From positions 248,001 through 312,000 of the forward strand of contig JAQISU010000249.1 in the NCBI GenBank assembly GCA_029339505.1: a stretch of DNA of 64,000 nucleotides, given 5' to 3'. Position numbers and translations under genes: made by a program. Of the stretch, positions 48,067-60,487 are shown one piece after another (the stretch's first letter is position 1; each line of letters starts with the position of its first letter). Under the pieces are notes generated by a model. The model was not told the origin of the DNA. It did not search any database and was given only the letters and a program-made list of their open reading frames with translations. The stretch comes from Unio delphinus. Taxonomy: Eukaryota > Mollusca > Bivalvia > Unionida > Unionidae.

Positions 48067-49359
48067 AAAACACGTGAAATGAATCATTCTTTTACCCCAC
48101 AAAACTCAGTCGAATAAACAGATTGACAAGCTGCTTGAATCTGAATGCATTTTAAAAATAAAAATTACATTTTTGCTAGACTAAAAGCAATGCTAATCAC
48201 TTCAGACCACCTTTCAGTGGGTCGTAAAATAACTAAATTATAAAGGCATTTTTTACCGAGAAAAATATTCAACGTATTAATTTGTTTTGTATGTCGTTAT
48301 TTTCAGTTAGCAAACTAAAGATTAAAAGTGTTCTTGCCCATATTATCAATACTGTATTACAAAACCTGCCATAAAAAGGTTGTAAATTTATCAGTGTACT
48401 TTAACTTTACAGGATCAGTCTAATATAAAGTGTAACTTCACTTTTTATTGTAATATAAAAAGTAACTACTCCCTTTTTGACATTTTTATTTTATGCAAGT
48501 AATGATGTAGCAAAGAACTGATTTACCTTGTCAATCCCAGATATTATGGCCACATAGTGAAATATTTGTTAAGATGATGAAAAGTTAATAAAGAACTCAA
48601 CGTATTAATTAACTTATTAGTTACTTAATTTTGTAGCTAACACTTCACTGTCAATACAAGAACATCCATTATGTACTGTGAATAGAATGAATGAAGCATA
48701 GGTGTATAGTATTACAAATAACATACAACAAAACTCGTTAATTATTCATTTGTTGAGTATTCTTTATAGAATTGGAATGGGAGGAATCTATAATTCTTCA
48801 AATGTGTATTACTAATTGATAAATGTAAAATATTTTTTAATGGCGTTTTTTTTTCATTTTGGACTTCTGTTAGGGATGTAATGTGATTTAACTTCTTTCT
48901 TTTGTTAAATAAATCTATATATTGAAAGTTAAACTTCAAACTTTAGTCTATCCTGTACTAAATACTTCAAAGAAAGATTCCAATAACAGAGAACTCATCT
49001 TTCTTCTCTCATAGAAAAAAACTAATATACCTATACAATCCAAATAGCCACAAGAAAAATGTGTACATACATTAACATTACCGGTAAATGAATATTACTT
49101 TTTATTATTTATGAAAATGGTAATGACATTTTTTTCAAGGACTGATTTCCTTCATTTTTATCCATTTCCAAGTAATACTAAAATATTTTTATTAAAACAG
49201 GTTTTCTTTTCAACATCTGATGGTTCTGTTTGAATTTCAACATTTAGGAAAAAAGAATAACAAATGATACAACTGAACTGTACAAAATGCCCACTATTTC
49301 TACAGTTATTAATTACTTCATTTAAAGAATCCAGTTTATCTTACACTTTAAAGATGAAT

Positions 49360-49612
49360 CTACAGGTAAATGTTGTTGTTGTTGTTCAGCACATGATAGG
49401 CTATACATGGCAGCCAGTATTATTGGTGGAGGAAGAACCCGGGAAAACCCCCAGAAAAAAACACTAACCCACTAGATACTACTGGCAAGCTTTCTCCCAT
49501 AACTACATTAGCCGAATCTTAGACTCGAACCCATGCAGAGGTGAGATGGCAGTGATCCGTAATGGAAAGCGCTTTAGACCACTCAGCCACTCGAGGCCCC
49601 TACAGGTAAATG
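49360..49612 (-). mobile_element. SINE insertion with target-site duplication
   Basis: Minus-strand copy of the SINE family (49373-49599), with tail GTTGTTGTTGTTG at the left and head GAGTGGCTGAGTGGTC reading in from the right. It is flanked by a perfect 13-base direct repeat CTACAGGTAAATG at 49360-49372 and 49600-49612. This fixes both ends of the element. Confidence 0.93.
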
Positions 49613-49876
49613 AAGGCATTGTCTTTTCTTGAAGACAATTCAATTTTCAGGTCCTTTACCTCTGGTCTTTGTAGTCAAGAAAACATCTGTATTATAACAT
49701 GAAAATAAATTGTAAAAACTAATCCATAAGCATAGGTTTTCAGAGAAAAAAATATACCTTTTCTCTTGTACTCTGTCAACTGAGGTCTGAACAGAAACTT
49801 AAAAGAAATATATTGTCTTAAATTTTGACTTAATTTCAACAAAACTGGAAACTTTGAAACTTTTCCCTTTGTTTTC

Positions 49877-49970
49877 AAGTATTGACTATAAAGTACTTAA
49901 AGTTTTTAAGTATTGACTGTAAATTTTTATGTATTGACTATAAATTGTTATGTATTGACTATAAAGCAAT
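49877..49970. repeat. 20-bp degenerate repeat, four to five units
   Basis: TATTGACTATAAATTTTTA-like units. Confidence 0.85.
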
Positions 49971-51744
49971 CTATACAACTTGTAGAATCAATTTTCTGCT
50001 CTTTCAATGATTGTCTGAAAATGGAATAAAACAGGGTACCAGTCTATGCATTCCTGATGTAACTATTGCTTCAGAAACATTTCGTGATATACGAAGTTAA
50101 TGGTCTCCTCAACTTAAATCAATGTATCTACACTATTCTTTGCTTACCAAAATGGCTATCAAAAGTAAACAGGAAGACCAATATTTGTTATACTAAATTA
50201 AAATACAAATTGTTTATAGGTAGTCAAAATTGAAAAACCCAAATACCTGTAATCGGTATTTTAAATCTACCTCATATGTGCATATGGCAATATGCAGGCT
50301 ACCTGAGAATATATGGAGAATCTCAAGGTATTGGCAGCACTGCTGACATGAAATACACATTGCAATTTTAATGGTATATTGGCACCGTATTACAATTCTG
50401 TAACACTTTACAGTATCCCCTCAAGCTCAGGCTATTGTTATCAAAGAGAGTCAATTACAAAGACTGCTAAGATTCCTTCAGACTTTTTAAGAGAGAACTA
50501 GGGAAGCTTTGTACACAATATTGTCAACTTTGTAAACAAGTCAAGCTTGATGGCAGGTTTAGATTTCATGCATTGAAGACAAATTCAATAAAGTTGTGTC
50601 TGTCTACAATAGCTTTTGGAACCAAGACAGCATAGAAATGTATGCGGTAGATACTGGTACCAGTTTTAAAGCTGGTTACAAAAACTGATGTAACATGAGT
50701 TTGAAATCTTAACGCAAACATGAATAACCTTCGGTGTCAAAGTGGCTTTAATAATGAATGGCAACCATGTTAAAGGGTGTATTTGCAGCCAGAATATTTA
50801 ATATAGTGTACTTCAGTTCATAATGTCCAACATTCATCCTTACAAACTTTGAGGATTTATCTATGACTTTCTTTAAATGGATAAAAGAAATCCTGATAAT
50901 GGCATTTTTGTATTTTATGCTGGTGATGAGCAATGCAAACAAAAATTGTCTCATGAAATTCTCCAATTGCTAAAATTTGGCATTAAAAACTGCAGTAAAA
51001 TGTCAGACTTAAATAAACTGAGAAGAAAGAGCGCAGATCTTTTTATGAAACTGTTTCTATTTACTGGTGTTATCTTAATTCAATCAAGATTGATAATGAA
51101 TTAATGTAACAAGTGTTTTTGTACTCTCAGTGACTTTATGTGATTCACTGCCACAGTTCTTTTGTACATTAAAGACAACTTAAAACAACTTGAAAGATCT
51201 AACTATACACACTAAGAAAGTCATAGATTCAACAGCGCATTCCATGATTGGTTCATTTTCCAGATTTTTTAAAATCTTCAACTTGTGTGGCTCTTCATGA
51301 TCTTTGGCTGTTCTTTGCATTCAGACAAAAATATAACTTTGAAAACTCCAATGTATATATCTATGTAGCAGACTTTAATCTATATATCTATGTAGCACAG
51401 ACTTTAATGGCACATCAGCACCATAGTGACTATGTGGAGTCAATCAAAGGTAAAGTTCATAAAATGTATAATTGAACTACATACAAGTTTTGGAAGATAA
51501 ACTCTTCCCAAACAAATGTAAAGATGAAGTACAACAAGATAAAATCTAAAACATAATGCTAAACTCTGTAAAATGATGTATAAAGGCGAAATCCTTTTTA
51601 AAAAAACATGGTCTAATCTGTATTTCATTAAAAAGTCCAAACTTCTCTCAAGCGGTATAACATCGTACCACTTCTTCATGCATTTTACACCAAAATATTT
51701 TTGTCTCACAAGGCTGAAGCTAACATATTCAACAAGATCGTGTT

Positions 51745-51880
51745 CCAGGCAGTAGCGTACTAACAAGGGGTAGGGAGGTGGATAGGGCAATCGCCTCAGG
51801 TGCCAGACATTTTTGGGTGCTAAAACCATGGTCACCTTAGGTTAAATTGGGGCACCAAAACCACTTTGGTTGTTATCATC
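51745..51880. repeat. Probable dispersed-repeat fragment
   Basis: CAATCGCCTCAGGTGCCAGA followed by GGTTAAATTGGGGCACCAAA resembles widely dispersed transposon ends, with an imperfect GGTGCC/GGCACC inversion. It overlaps the largest non-tandem frame of the region (51440-51835, minus), which I do not accept as a gene. Confidence 0.35.
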
Positions 51881-52404
51881 ACCCTGGGTACCATTTACCA
51901 TTATTATGCCACTAGTCCAGTCAATGGACACTAGACAATTTGTTTTGGAGTAATACTGAGGGTTGCAAGCCCTGAATAAACAAGTTTTTAAATTAACTTA
52001 CAACTTTTTAAGTGTCTGATACTTGAGTGATCAAAGTACCTAAAATTAATTCCATGTCTCTACGGATACCTGGCACAACACTGCATGATTTGATCATTAA
52101 AGAGAAGAATTACCATAAATTGCTTTATATCTTTCCACAAAAATGTTCTCATGCAACTAAATTTATTCAGCTAGTATAAATTTCCTCCTTAACTGATCAA
52201 ACATCAATGATCAATGATTTTAAGAGCTGTTCTGAGTTTCTTTGACGTTTTAATGCCAAAAACCTGTAGAATGGTTTTAATCAGGTAATTAACAATATGT
52301 CCAGTACCAGGGAGCCTACATGGACTTCCGAGGTAAATGAATTTTAAGTCCTATGAAGGTTACAATGTGATTATGGGCCTTTAATATGCGTTGATTGCAT
52401 GAAT

Positions 52405-52440
52405 GGTGTGTGTGTGTGCACGCGTGTGTATGCAAGTGAT

Positions 52441-52499
<59 letters not shown>
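52405..52499. repeat. GT then GA compound microsatellite
   Basis: GT repeats with CACGCG interruption, then about 25 GA units. Confidence 0.97.
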
Positions 52500-52502
<3 letters not shown>

Positions 52503-52673
52503 GGTCACAAGCCCAAATAGCCATCATGGGCTTAATGTCTGAAATGTCTGTTGAAATATTGGCTTTCGTCATTTAAAACAAACAAGGAAAGCATACCACA
52601 GAAACTGTAAGCAAAATGGCATGATAAAATAAAAATATGCTTGCTATCATCAAACTGTCATAGTAAAAAGTGA

Positions 52674-52879
52674 TACCATATATACTCACTTATAAGACCA
52701 TTGCAATCAACACAAATCCTACTATGCCATAGCATAATGTGAAGGCAAATCAGGGTTATGTTATTTGATTAGACTCAATAAACTGCACTGACATAGATCT
52801 GCTGACACATTATGTACTGGCAGATCTGGGTCTGTGTTGTTTACAGCTTGATCTAACTTATAAATGACTATATATGGTA
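52674..52879. mobile_element. Fold-back MITE, copy E
   Basis: TACCATATATACTCACTTAT at the left and AACTTATAAATGACTATATA plus TGGTA at the right are clear terminal inverted repeats. The total is 206 bp, bounded by TA. Confidence 0.85.
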
Positions 52880-53650
52880 AAGTTCTGAGTATCATCCAAT
52901 AAGTTTTTGTCTTTAATTAATTGGTGTTTAAAGCATTCATAAAACACCAGCTCACAGTTTGGAATTTAAACTAATTCATAACCTCAAAATCTTTATGACT
53001 ATTTCATTTTAAAACATATGACAAAGATGCCAATAGTTTCTGTAAAGGGAGTGAAAGGATCAAATAACAGAGTATTAGGGTAAAAACTTAAAAAACTAAT
53101 CTTTTTAACACCAAAATTTCTTGATGCTGGTTGAGGAGAGTTAAAACTAAAATCTTTTTACAAAAATAACACTTGCTTCTATTATTGCAAATTCATCTAA
53201 ACATTTGGCATTAATATTATGTATATTAGGTGACATGAATTTCACACTTGCGGTCAGTTTGATTAATTAAACATTTATTTGGTTGAAACAACTGGCATCA
53301 AAACTTGGAATACTGATTACGTATTGACACTTTTTGTTATTTGATTAAATTTATACATGCATAGTAAAAGGATGATTTACCTATGCAACATTGACTGATG
53401 CAATGCAATATAAAAGAACTGAGAAATTTGGTACAACTCATGAAAACAGTGTCAGGATGCAATAATATACAAGAAATATGAATGACCATAAAGTCAAGCT
53501 TGTCTCTCCTCTTTTGCTATACAGTCAAATCAAAGAATGTTCAATGAGATACAAGAGGAGGTCAGACTGTTTTAGGATGACCTGATACTGTAGACTGTGT
53601 TCCAGCATCATTATTCTGATGGCTTTGTCTTATTTAGTTTTCGTTTTTGT

Positions 53651-53850
53651 TTTGTAGTTTAATGCCATTTTTCAGCACAAGATAGACTATACATGCCAGC
53701 CAGCATAAATGGTGGAGGCAGAACCTGGAAAAACCCCAGAAACAACCACTGACCCGTGAAAAGCTACTACCCACATTGGCTGAACCTGAGACTCGAACCC
53801 ACACAGAGGTGAGAAGGCTATGATCTGTAAGAGTGACCACTTGACCCTCT
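53651..53850 (-). mobile_element. SINE copy, diverged
   Basis: TTTAATGCCATTTTTCAGCA at the left, GGTGGAGGCAGAACC inside, and CGAACCCACACAGAGGTGAG toward the head. It lacks the CAA tail and is older than the 49373 copy. Confidence 0.85.
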
Positions 53851-54254
53851 TCCCATTATTCTTGATGTTAAACTATTATATTCCTGAGTCTGGCACTGGT
53901 TCTCAGTGTGCTATAGCCTTTGACTAGGCTAGAAAAAGTACTTGTTACTATGGACTATATTACATATGCAAGAACAACTTGCACCGCAAGAAACTTGTGG
54001 CCCTCACCTAAGGCTTATCTGCCCTTAGGTCTATTGCTGGATGGGCCAGATTGACACAAAATAAAAATGTAAGAAATTTTTTTAGGAGGTACGGGTAACA
54101 GGGTTAGATTTTTATATGGGAAGCAAGGAATGGAAGAAATTGACAACCCATATTCTTAATTTTGTAATATTATTTTATATGCCCCCCACAATTATGGCCG
54201 ATATTGTGTTTCAAGCACCGTAGAGCTCCGTTATACATAACAACATATGAAAGA

Positions 54255-54500
54255 AGACTTGCCATATTTACCGCGCATTCTAAAAATGTGATTTTAGCAT
54301 GCTGTATTTACTGCACATTCTAAAAATGTGATTTTAGCATGCTGTATTTACCGCGCATTCTAAAATGTGAGTTTAACATGCTGTATTTACCGCCCATTCT
54401 AAAAATGTGTTTTCTAGATGCTGTATTTACCGCCCATTCTAAAAATGTGTTTTCTACATGCTGTATTTACCGCGCATTCTAAAAATGTGATTTTAACCAT
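54255..54500. repeat. 40-bp minisatellite, six units
   Basis: ATGCTGTATTTACCGCGCAT followed by TCTAAAAATGTGATTTTAGC. CGCG changes to CGCC in three units. Confidence 0.97.
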
Positions 54501-55828
54501 AACTTCAACATGAGTGTTGGTATTAATGTAAACTTCAGCATCATATTTGGAAAACATTAAACTTATGAGTAACTTACATATGTGAAAAGGCCATAATAGT
54601 TCCATTAAACTGAGGCATTGGCTAACATCACTATTTTGGATGTGGTCTTGAAAAAACCCTCTACATATATTATTTTTGGTTAAATTTAGATTAATTTGGT
54701 CTAATCTACATCATTAAAACCAGATGTTAGTAAAGATGATCTATTGGTTTTGACATGCATTAAGTTATCATGCGGTGAATTAACATTTAACTAGAAGATA
54801 TTGACTATTTTATAGTACAGTAGACACTGCGTAGAAATGCATATATGGGGGCAAGGGTTAAGGCGTAGAAACGCATGCCTGGGAAGACTAAAGAGTTAAA
54901 GTGACACCTCTTTTCACAGATGGAGTTAAGAATGAAGTAAGGACAACTACAGATCCATCTCAATCTCCTGTAAAAAGTACTAAAAAAATATGTCCATGAT
55001 TTTCTGATTTTGTTTTTAAAAAAAAAAAAATTCTCCATGGAATGAATGAAAGTGTACATGAGCATACATATATCCGATAAGTAATAAAGTTGCATAATGT
55101 ACCTAACAAAATATGCTCATGAGTAGGTCAAAACATACACTCCTAATTTGAGAAAAATCGAATAATGACACAGTGCCAAATCCATAACAAAAGAACTCAG
55201 TAGGCCCACTGTAGTAGAATAGTATTCCGAAGGAACAAGCTCAAATTGCAAAAAATCTTCTTGAAATGATATTTGCTTGGAAAACAAAATAAAATGCATA
55301 ATAAAGACATGAAGATGTATGGATGCATCAAGTGACTTAGCGATCAAAACTAGTTCAGGGTGCATTTTATTATACAGCTTTGTATGAGTGGGAATTAAAC
55401 TGATAAGACGGATTATATTGATCCAACATGTCATCAGGCAATATGGACAGTGCTTATGTCATGCTGACAACTTTGGATTAAATGCTTAAAATCAGATTGG
55501 TCAGCATAATGGGATTCAATCCAACAAATTGTTTCATGCATTTTGACAATAATGTCTACCATGTTTCAACACAGCCTACAAAAAGATGTAGAAATAGCTG
55601 CACACAACTGTAAGATATACATGAATTACATCTGTACAGGAAGGATGAACAAGCCTAAACCAATTTTTTTTAAATTTTACACTTTTATTTTTTTTAACAT
55701 TAGTGGCCATGGCGCAGAACAAATGTACTGAGGCAAATTCAGTGGCAGATGATATGTCTGGAACTTGGTTAGCCAATAACAAATTCAAGTACATGAATTA
55801 ACCTTGGTACACCGACAGCTAGTTATAT

Positions 55829-55938
<110 letters not shown>

Positions 55939-56067
55939 TTGATTATTGTCACTGAATTTTTCCAAACGCTAATTGTTTATTAGCAAATAGTCTCTGTGCC
56001 ATGGCTGTTGAAATCCTATATAAAATACTAAACACATATTTCATGCACATCATCCACTACTGAATTT

Positions 56068-56116
56068 GTTGCTGTTGTTGCTGTTGTTGTTGTTGTTGTT
56101 GCTGTTGTTGTTGTTT
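56068..56116. repeat. GTT/GCT trinucleotide repeat
   Basis: TTGTTGCTG-type run about 250 bases from the SPATA1-like exon. Confidence 0.95.
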
Positions 56117-56123
56117 ATTCTAA

Positions 56124-56272
56124 ACCTATCACCATGAAATACAGCAATAGTAATTCAAAAAGAGGCTGAAAACACTTGTTGGTCTGTTACAAGCCTCCTA
56201 TCACCATGAAATACAGCAATAGTAATTCAAAAAAAAAGGCTGAAAACACTTGTTGGTCTGTTACAAGCCTAA
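56124..56272. repeat. 72-74 bp direct duplication
   Basis: Two adjacent copies beginning CCTATCACCATGAAATACAG, differing by a short A-run expansion. They lie in the intron about 100 bases from the donor at 56368. Confidence 0.96.
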
Positions 56273-56368
56273 CATTATATGACCCTGCCATATTCATGAT
56301 GGGAGTATAAATTAAGAAACTGAAAGAATAAAAATGTAAAAAAATTTGGAACAAGTAAGAGTACTCAC

Positions 56369-56486
56369 CCTTGTTAAGCTTCTGCCCACACTCTTGAGAA
56401 AGACATATTCCCGTGGTATGACCTCAGTACCCAGTTGCTGCTCAATTTCATCTCGAAGGACAAACACTTTTGTCTCTGGGTGGACT
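56369..56486 (-). CDS. SPATA1: SPATA1-like protein, first recognised exon
   Basis: Minus strand: acceptor CCGCTTTTCAG, 118 bases, donor ACAAGG|GTGAGTAC. It takes one base to finish a split codon (most likely Arg) and then encodes 39 residues, VHPETKVFVLRDEIEQQLGT then EVIPREYVFLKSVGRSLTR, ending in phase 0. The (R)VxPxxxxxxLRxxIxxxLGxExIxxxxxFLKxVGRSL pattern is characteristic of the N-terminal ubiquitin-like region of SPATA1. The preceding family block (HVFYVP...FISAGF) should lie in exons to the right. I searched 56.5-64 kb by eye and did not find it, so the 5' end is probably outside the window. Confidence 0.87.
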
Positions 56487-57253
56487 CTGAAAAGCGGAAA
56501 GCTGATGTCAGCACTTGGAATCATAAAATGCCATTCAGTAAGTCTGATAATCTTTGAAACATTATCTTGATAATGACAAATATAAGGTTATTCCAGTGAT
56601 GAAAACATATCTACCAAGAGAAAATGAAGAGAATCACTGAATTTTTCATTTCAAATTCATATTTATTAATCGTTTTGTCTTTGAACAGTGGCATCATCCA
56701 CAATCCTGGAACAAAAGACAGCGTCGAGCATGCATCTTGTACAGGAGGTATACATTTCCCTTTCAATGTTATCAAAACATAAGCAGATACTGTGTGAAAA
56801 ATGGTTAAAAATACATGGGAGAGCTGTGGATTATGAGAGAATCTGGTAATAAGGTAGTCATTAATACAGACATTTATAATCAGTGATAACTCACAAGGTA
56901 GTGACTGCCATGCCAGTTCAAAATGGAACTTTTCTCCTCAAAAATAATTTCAATAACCATGCATGAGATTAAGTGATTCAAGGCACATAATGTAGCTTTT
57001 TAAATTTTTTAAAATAACAGATGAAAAGCTGATAAATTGGTTTGGGTTCTGTGATATGATACTAAATGAAGGTCACTTTACAAAATAGGTAAAAACTAAT
57101 TCCCCTGTTTTAATTTTCAATCTGCTTTTTGTACATGAATTTTGATCACAATACAGATAACTTGACTCACTTAGCCATTACTTGGAAAATCATTGATTCA
57201 TTCACCTGTAATTGCTCATTATAGTTTATATTCATTCTGGACAAAAGACAAAA
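56487..57253. other. SPATA1-like upstream intron
   Basis: No tandem repeats. A donor-like site at 56892 has closed frames for the phase required, so no upstream exon is called. Confidence 0.5.
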
Positions 57254-57640
57254 CTATCTAAATTAATAAAACTTACTAATTACTCATTTACTAGTTATCT
57301 AAATTAAATACTCATTTTTACTTATTATCTAAAATAAATAAATTTACTAGTTACTAATTTACTAGTTATCTAAATTAATTACTCACTTAGTAATTATCTA
57401 AATTAAATAGACTTACTAACTACTCATTTACTAGTTATCTAAATTAAATAGACTTACTAACTACTCATTTACTAGTTGTCTAAATTAAATAGACTTACTA
57501 GTTACTCATTTACTAGATATCTAAATTGATTACTCATTTACTAATTATCTAAATTAAATAAACTTACTAATTACTCATTTACTAATTATCTAAATTAAAT
57601 AAACTTACTAATTACTCATTTACTGGTTATCTAAATTTCT
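57254..57640. repeat. 41-bp degenerate AT minisatellite, about nine units
   Basis: TTACTCATTTACTAGTTATC and TAAATTAAATA with deletions in some units. Confidence 0.93.
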
Positions 57641-58497
57641 AAATACTGAATGACTAATTCTATAGTCACTGAGTCTCAAAGAGCCCAATTTAGAAGGAAT
57701 TTTTCTTTTGACTGCACAGTGTTTATGTTTATTATTTATTTCCTTTCTTTTTTATTATCTTCCTTTTACTCCTGATGTTTAATCTCAATATTTGTCACTT
57801 ACACATAACATTGTCAGATAAATGTCTCAACAGACAAATCTCAGATTGGAATGTCGACCCTATAAATATGTGTGAATCATGAATAACAGAATTTTGACCC
57901 CATCAAATGAACTCAAAAGAATGGTGACAACCCCTATTCTTGTACCTGTGTTCTTCAAAGGTGAAATAGGAAATCCCAGTGTGTGTGTAAAAAAGCTGTG
58001 ACGGGGGGTCAAAGTTTTAAACATTTTTATCACAGTTAACCTACCGGTAATTTGAATTATCATCGAATGAGAGGGATCCATCATACAAAGTAAATATGTG
58101 ACTTTCAAATAAATGTACCTTTTATTGATTAATAATCAGTAAACAGCAAATCAAACATAACATAGAGATAAGTATGTGTAACAATAATAGAATTATTCTA
58201 TAATTGTAAATATATATGTATTAATAATATTTTAATTCCAACACTTTAATTCTAAATTTTGTTTTCCATTTAATATATACTCATGAAAGTCAAATATTTT
58301 AGAAAAGTGGATTTGTTGTAAGACTGGGCATGGATGTAAAAGTAAGAACATGTACCTTCATGATATTGGATAAATGAATGCCATAATAGCATGACAAATA
58401 GCATTCAACATTTTGTACAAATTATTTTTTCTTGATAATAAGTTTTTATTTACATAAAATTATGCTTATCCAGAAAGAATTTGTATTGTTGATTCCT
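57641..58497. other. Gene-free stretch
   Basis: Contains an 82-codon minus-strand frame (57860-58108) without splice or family support. Confidence 0.5.
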
Positions 58498-58655
58498 AAA
58501 TGTCAAATTGTCAATGACAAATATCAAATTATCAATGACAAATGTCAAATTGTCAATGACAAATGTCAATTTATCAATGACAAATGTCAAATTGTCAATG
58601 AAAAATGTCAAATTGTCAATGACAAATGTCAAATTATCAATGACTAATGTAAAAT
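58498..58655. repeat. 21-bp tandem repeat, seven units
   Basis: CAAATTGTCAATGACAAATG plus T. The 7-codon period opens frames on both strands. Confidence 0.97.
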
Positions 58656-59069
58656 TAGTGACTGTAGTTTATATTCATTCTGGACAAAAAGACGCAGTAA
58701 CTTGCATATTTACAAATAGTTCTTGTACTTGAGCTGAAAATACAAGTATATAAAAAAGAGCTATAATTTAAATGACTTAGTTCATGTTGTTCCAGAAAAT
58801 TTGACAGCACATAAGTTCAAAGAAAAAATGGCAAAGAACATCAATAATTACCATACTGTAGCCCTAGTATCATTCACTCATTATTATTATTTTAAAATGT
58901 GGTTGGGTTTATCATTTCTGTTCTTTTGAGAAATTTTTTTCATTCTGGATTTCATTTGTTGTTCTTTATCATAAATTGGATGAAAGTATATAAAAATGCA
59001 CATTTTCTGGCTTTAGAAGTAACTATTGCAGTCATACTGCCTGTCAAATAGAAATGATGTCTAACACAC

Positions 59070-59200
59070 TGGCTAAGAATAAGTTATCAATGTGTGGCTA
59101 AGAATAAGTTATCAATGTGTGGCTAAGAATAAGTTATCAATGTGTGGCTAAGAATAAGTTATCAATGTGTGGCTAAGAATAAGTTATCAATGTGTGGATT
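59070..59200. repeat. 25-bp tandem repeat, five units
   Basis: TATCAATGTGTGGCTAAGAA plus TAAGT, essentially exact. Confidence 0.98.
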
Positions 59201-59707
59201 TTATAGCTTGTTTTGTTTTTTAAACTGTAAACCAGATCCTGTAACCCTGTATGTTGTAGATGTGTGTGTGTATGTGTAAAGTGCGTGATAATGGAGTTGT
59301 ATGGCACATCAGCACAATCCTGGCTACATGGTGCTAAAAATACAAAGATACGACAATAATTGCTAAGATCTTTAAGCAGATAAACCTTTCTGAATAAATA
59401 TAAACACATAATCCTCTAAGCTTAAAGGTCAAGATAATGCAAATACTGGATAAAAGTAAAACCTACTGCAGACAGGAATGTAGGTATTGACTTCTTAAGA
59501 TCTTTGGATTCTTGACCAGGTTCAAATGTCCCCACTGTCCGCAAAAGAGTTATAAGATTAAATGTTAGATGTAAGGTAAACATTAAAGGAACTCTGGTTC
59601 CATTAAACTTTACAACTTGAGTGTGTACTCAGTTTTAAAGTGTGTCCCTTTCTTTAAATTTCATAAAGCAAATTGAAGGTCACTATCTCAGTTTTTAAGT
59701 TGCATAG
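59201..59707. other. Gene-free stretch
   Basis: A short GT run at about 59260-59275 is the only feature seen. Confidence 0.5.
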
Positions 59708-59927
59708 CACTGTATATATTTGCTTATAAGTCCAGTCAAAGTGCAAAAAAAAACAACACAAAGATCCTGATCTGTCATAGCATAACACACCTGCAGATCA
59801 AAATCTATGGTGTTTGTTCTACTGATTAAATCAAGCAAACTACACAGACCCAGCTCTATGGGATGGGAGATCTGGGTCTGTGCAGATGGCAGTAGGATTT
59901 GTCTTGTAAGCAATGATATATACAGTA
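59708..59927. mobile_element. Fold-back MITE, copy F
   Basis: Left CACTGTATATATTTGCTTAT with AAGTCC and right TTGTCTTGTAAGCAATGATA with TATACAGTA are inverted. The internal CAGACCCAGCTC/GAGATCTGGGTCTG palindrome is well kept. Confidence 0.82.
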
Positions 59928-60100
59928 AAACCTGTCTTGAGAGACCACTGCTATGAGAGACCACCTGTTTTGGGAGACCAAAATCAAAATGCAGAGACTT
60001 ATTGATTATATAGTATTATGACCTGTTATGAGAGACCACCTGTCTTGAGAGACCATTATATTTGGCAGAAGGGGTGGTCTTTCAAGACAGTTTCTACTGC
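59921..60100. mobile_element. pogo/Tc1-like MITE
   Basis: Left TACAGTAAAACCTGTCTTGA with GAGACCAC and right GGTGGTCTTTCAAGACAGTT with TCTACTG form terminal inverted repeats. It shares its TACAGTA end with the MITE to the left, as if one inserted at the other's TA target. The CAGTAGAACCTGTC-type end is typical of pogo-class elements (family knowledge). No transposase. Confidence 0.78.
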
Positions 60101-60487
60101 AATTACAACCATACTTCAAAACATGGGATATTCATTATTATCCTATATTTATATACAAGATGGCTGTTTTAAAAAAAATCTGAGGTGACGTTTTACTAAA
60201 AAAGTTTGATTTTATTCCTGCAATTATGCAAGCCACATAATCTTTATGTATCATCCAAACCTTTTTTTAAAAAAAAATATTTAGACTGGCAAGTTATCAT
60301 AAGGGATATTTTCTAGCTTTGATATATTGTGAATACACAAACTTGCATTCAGTAAACTTTAAGTTCTTCACAGATTTTTCAATATTCAATAACAACACAT
60401 ACTGTAAAAACCTGGAATACACATACTGTAAAAGCATTTGACATATTTTTGATTTGACATTTTGTTAATTGCATTCATATCATGAGA
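60101..60487. other. Spacer before the satellite
   Basis: A short duplicated phrase ACACATACTGTAAAA at 60395-60435; nothing else seen. Confidence 0.5.

Noticed and set aside
51440..51835. 131-codon minus-strand frame, one of the longest non-tandem frames
   Set aside because: Part of it lies in an apparent dispersed repeat; no domain or splice support.
55117..55434. 105-codon minus-strand frame
   Set aside because: No recognisable family, no splice borders, hydrophobic random-like composition from AT-rich DNA.
56880..56960. Possible upstream SPATA1-like exon with a CTT|GTGAGTTATC donor
   Set aside because: The frame needed to join 56486 contains a TGA, and the sequence lacks the family's expected motif.
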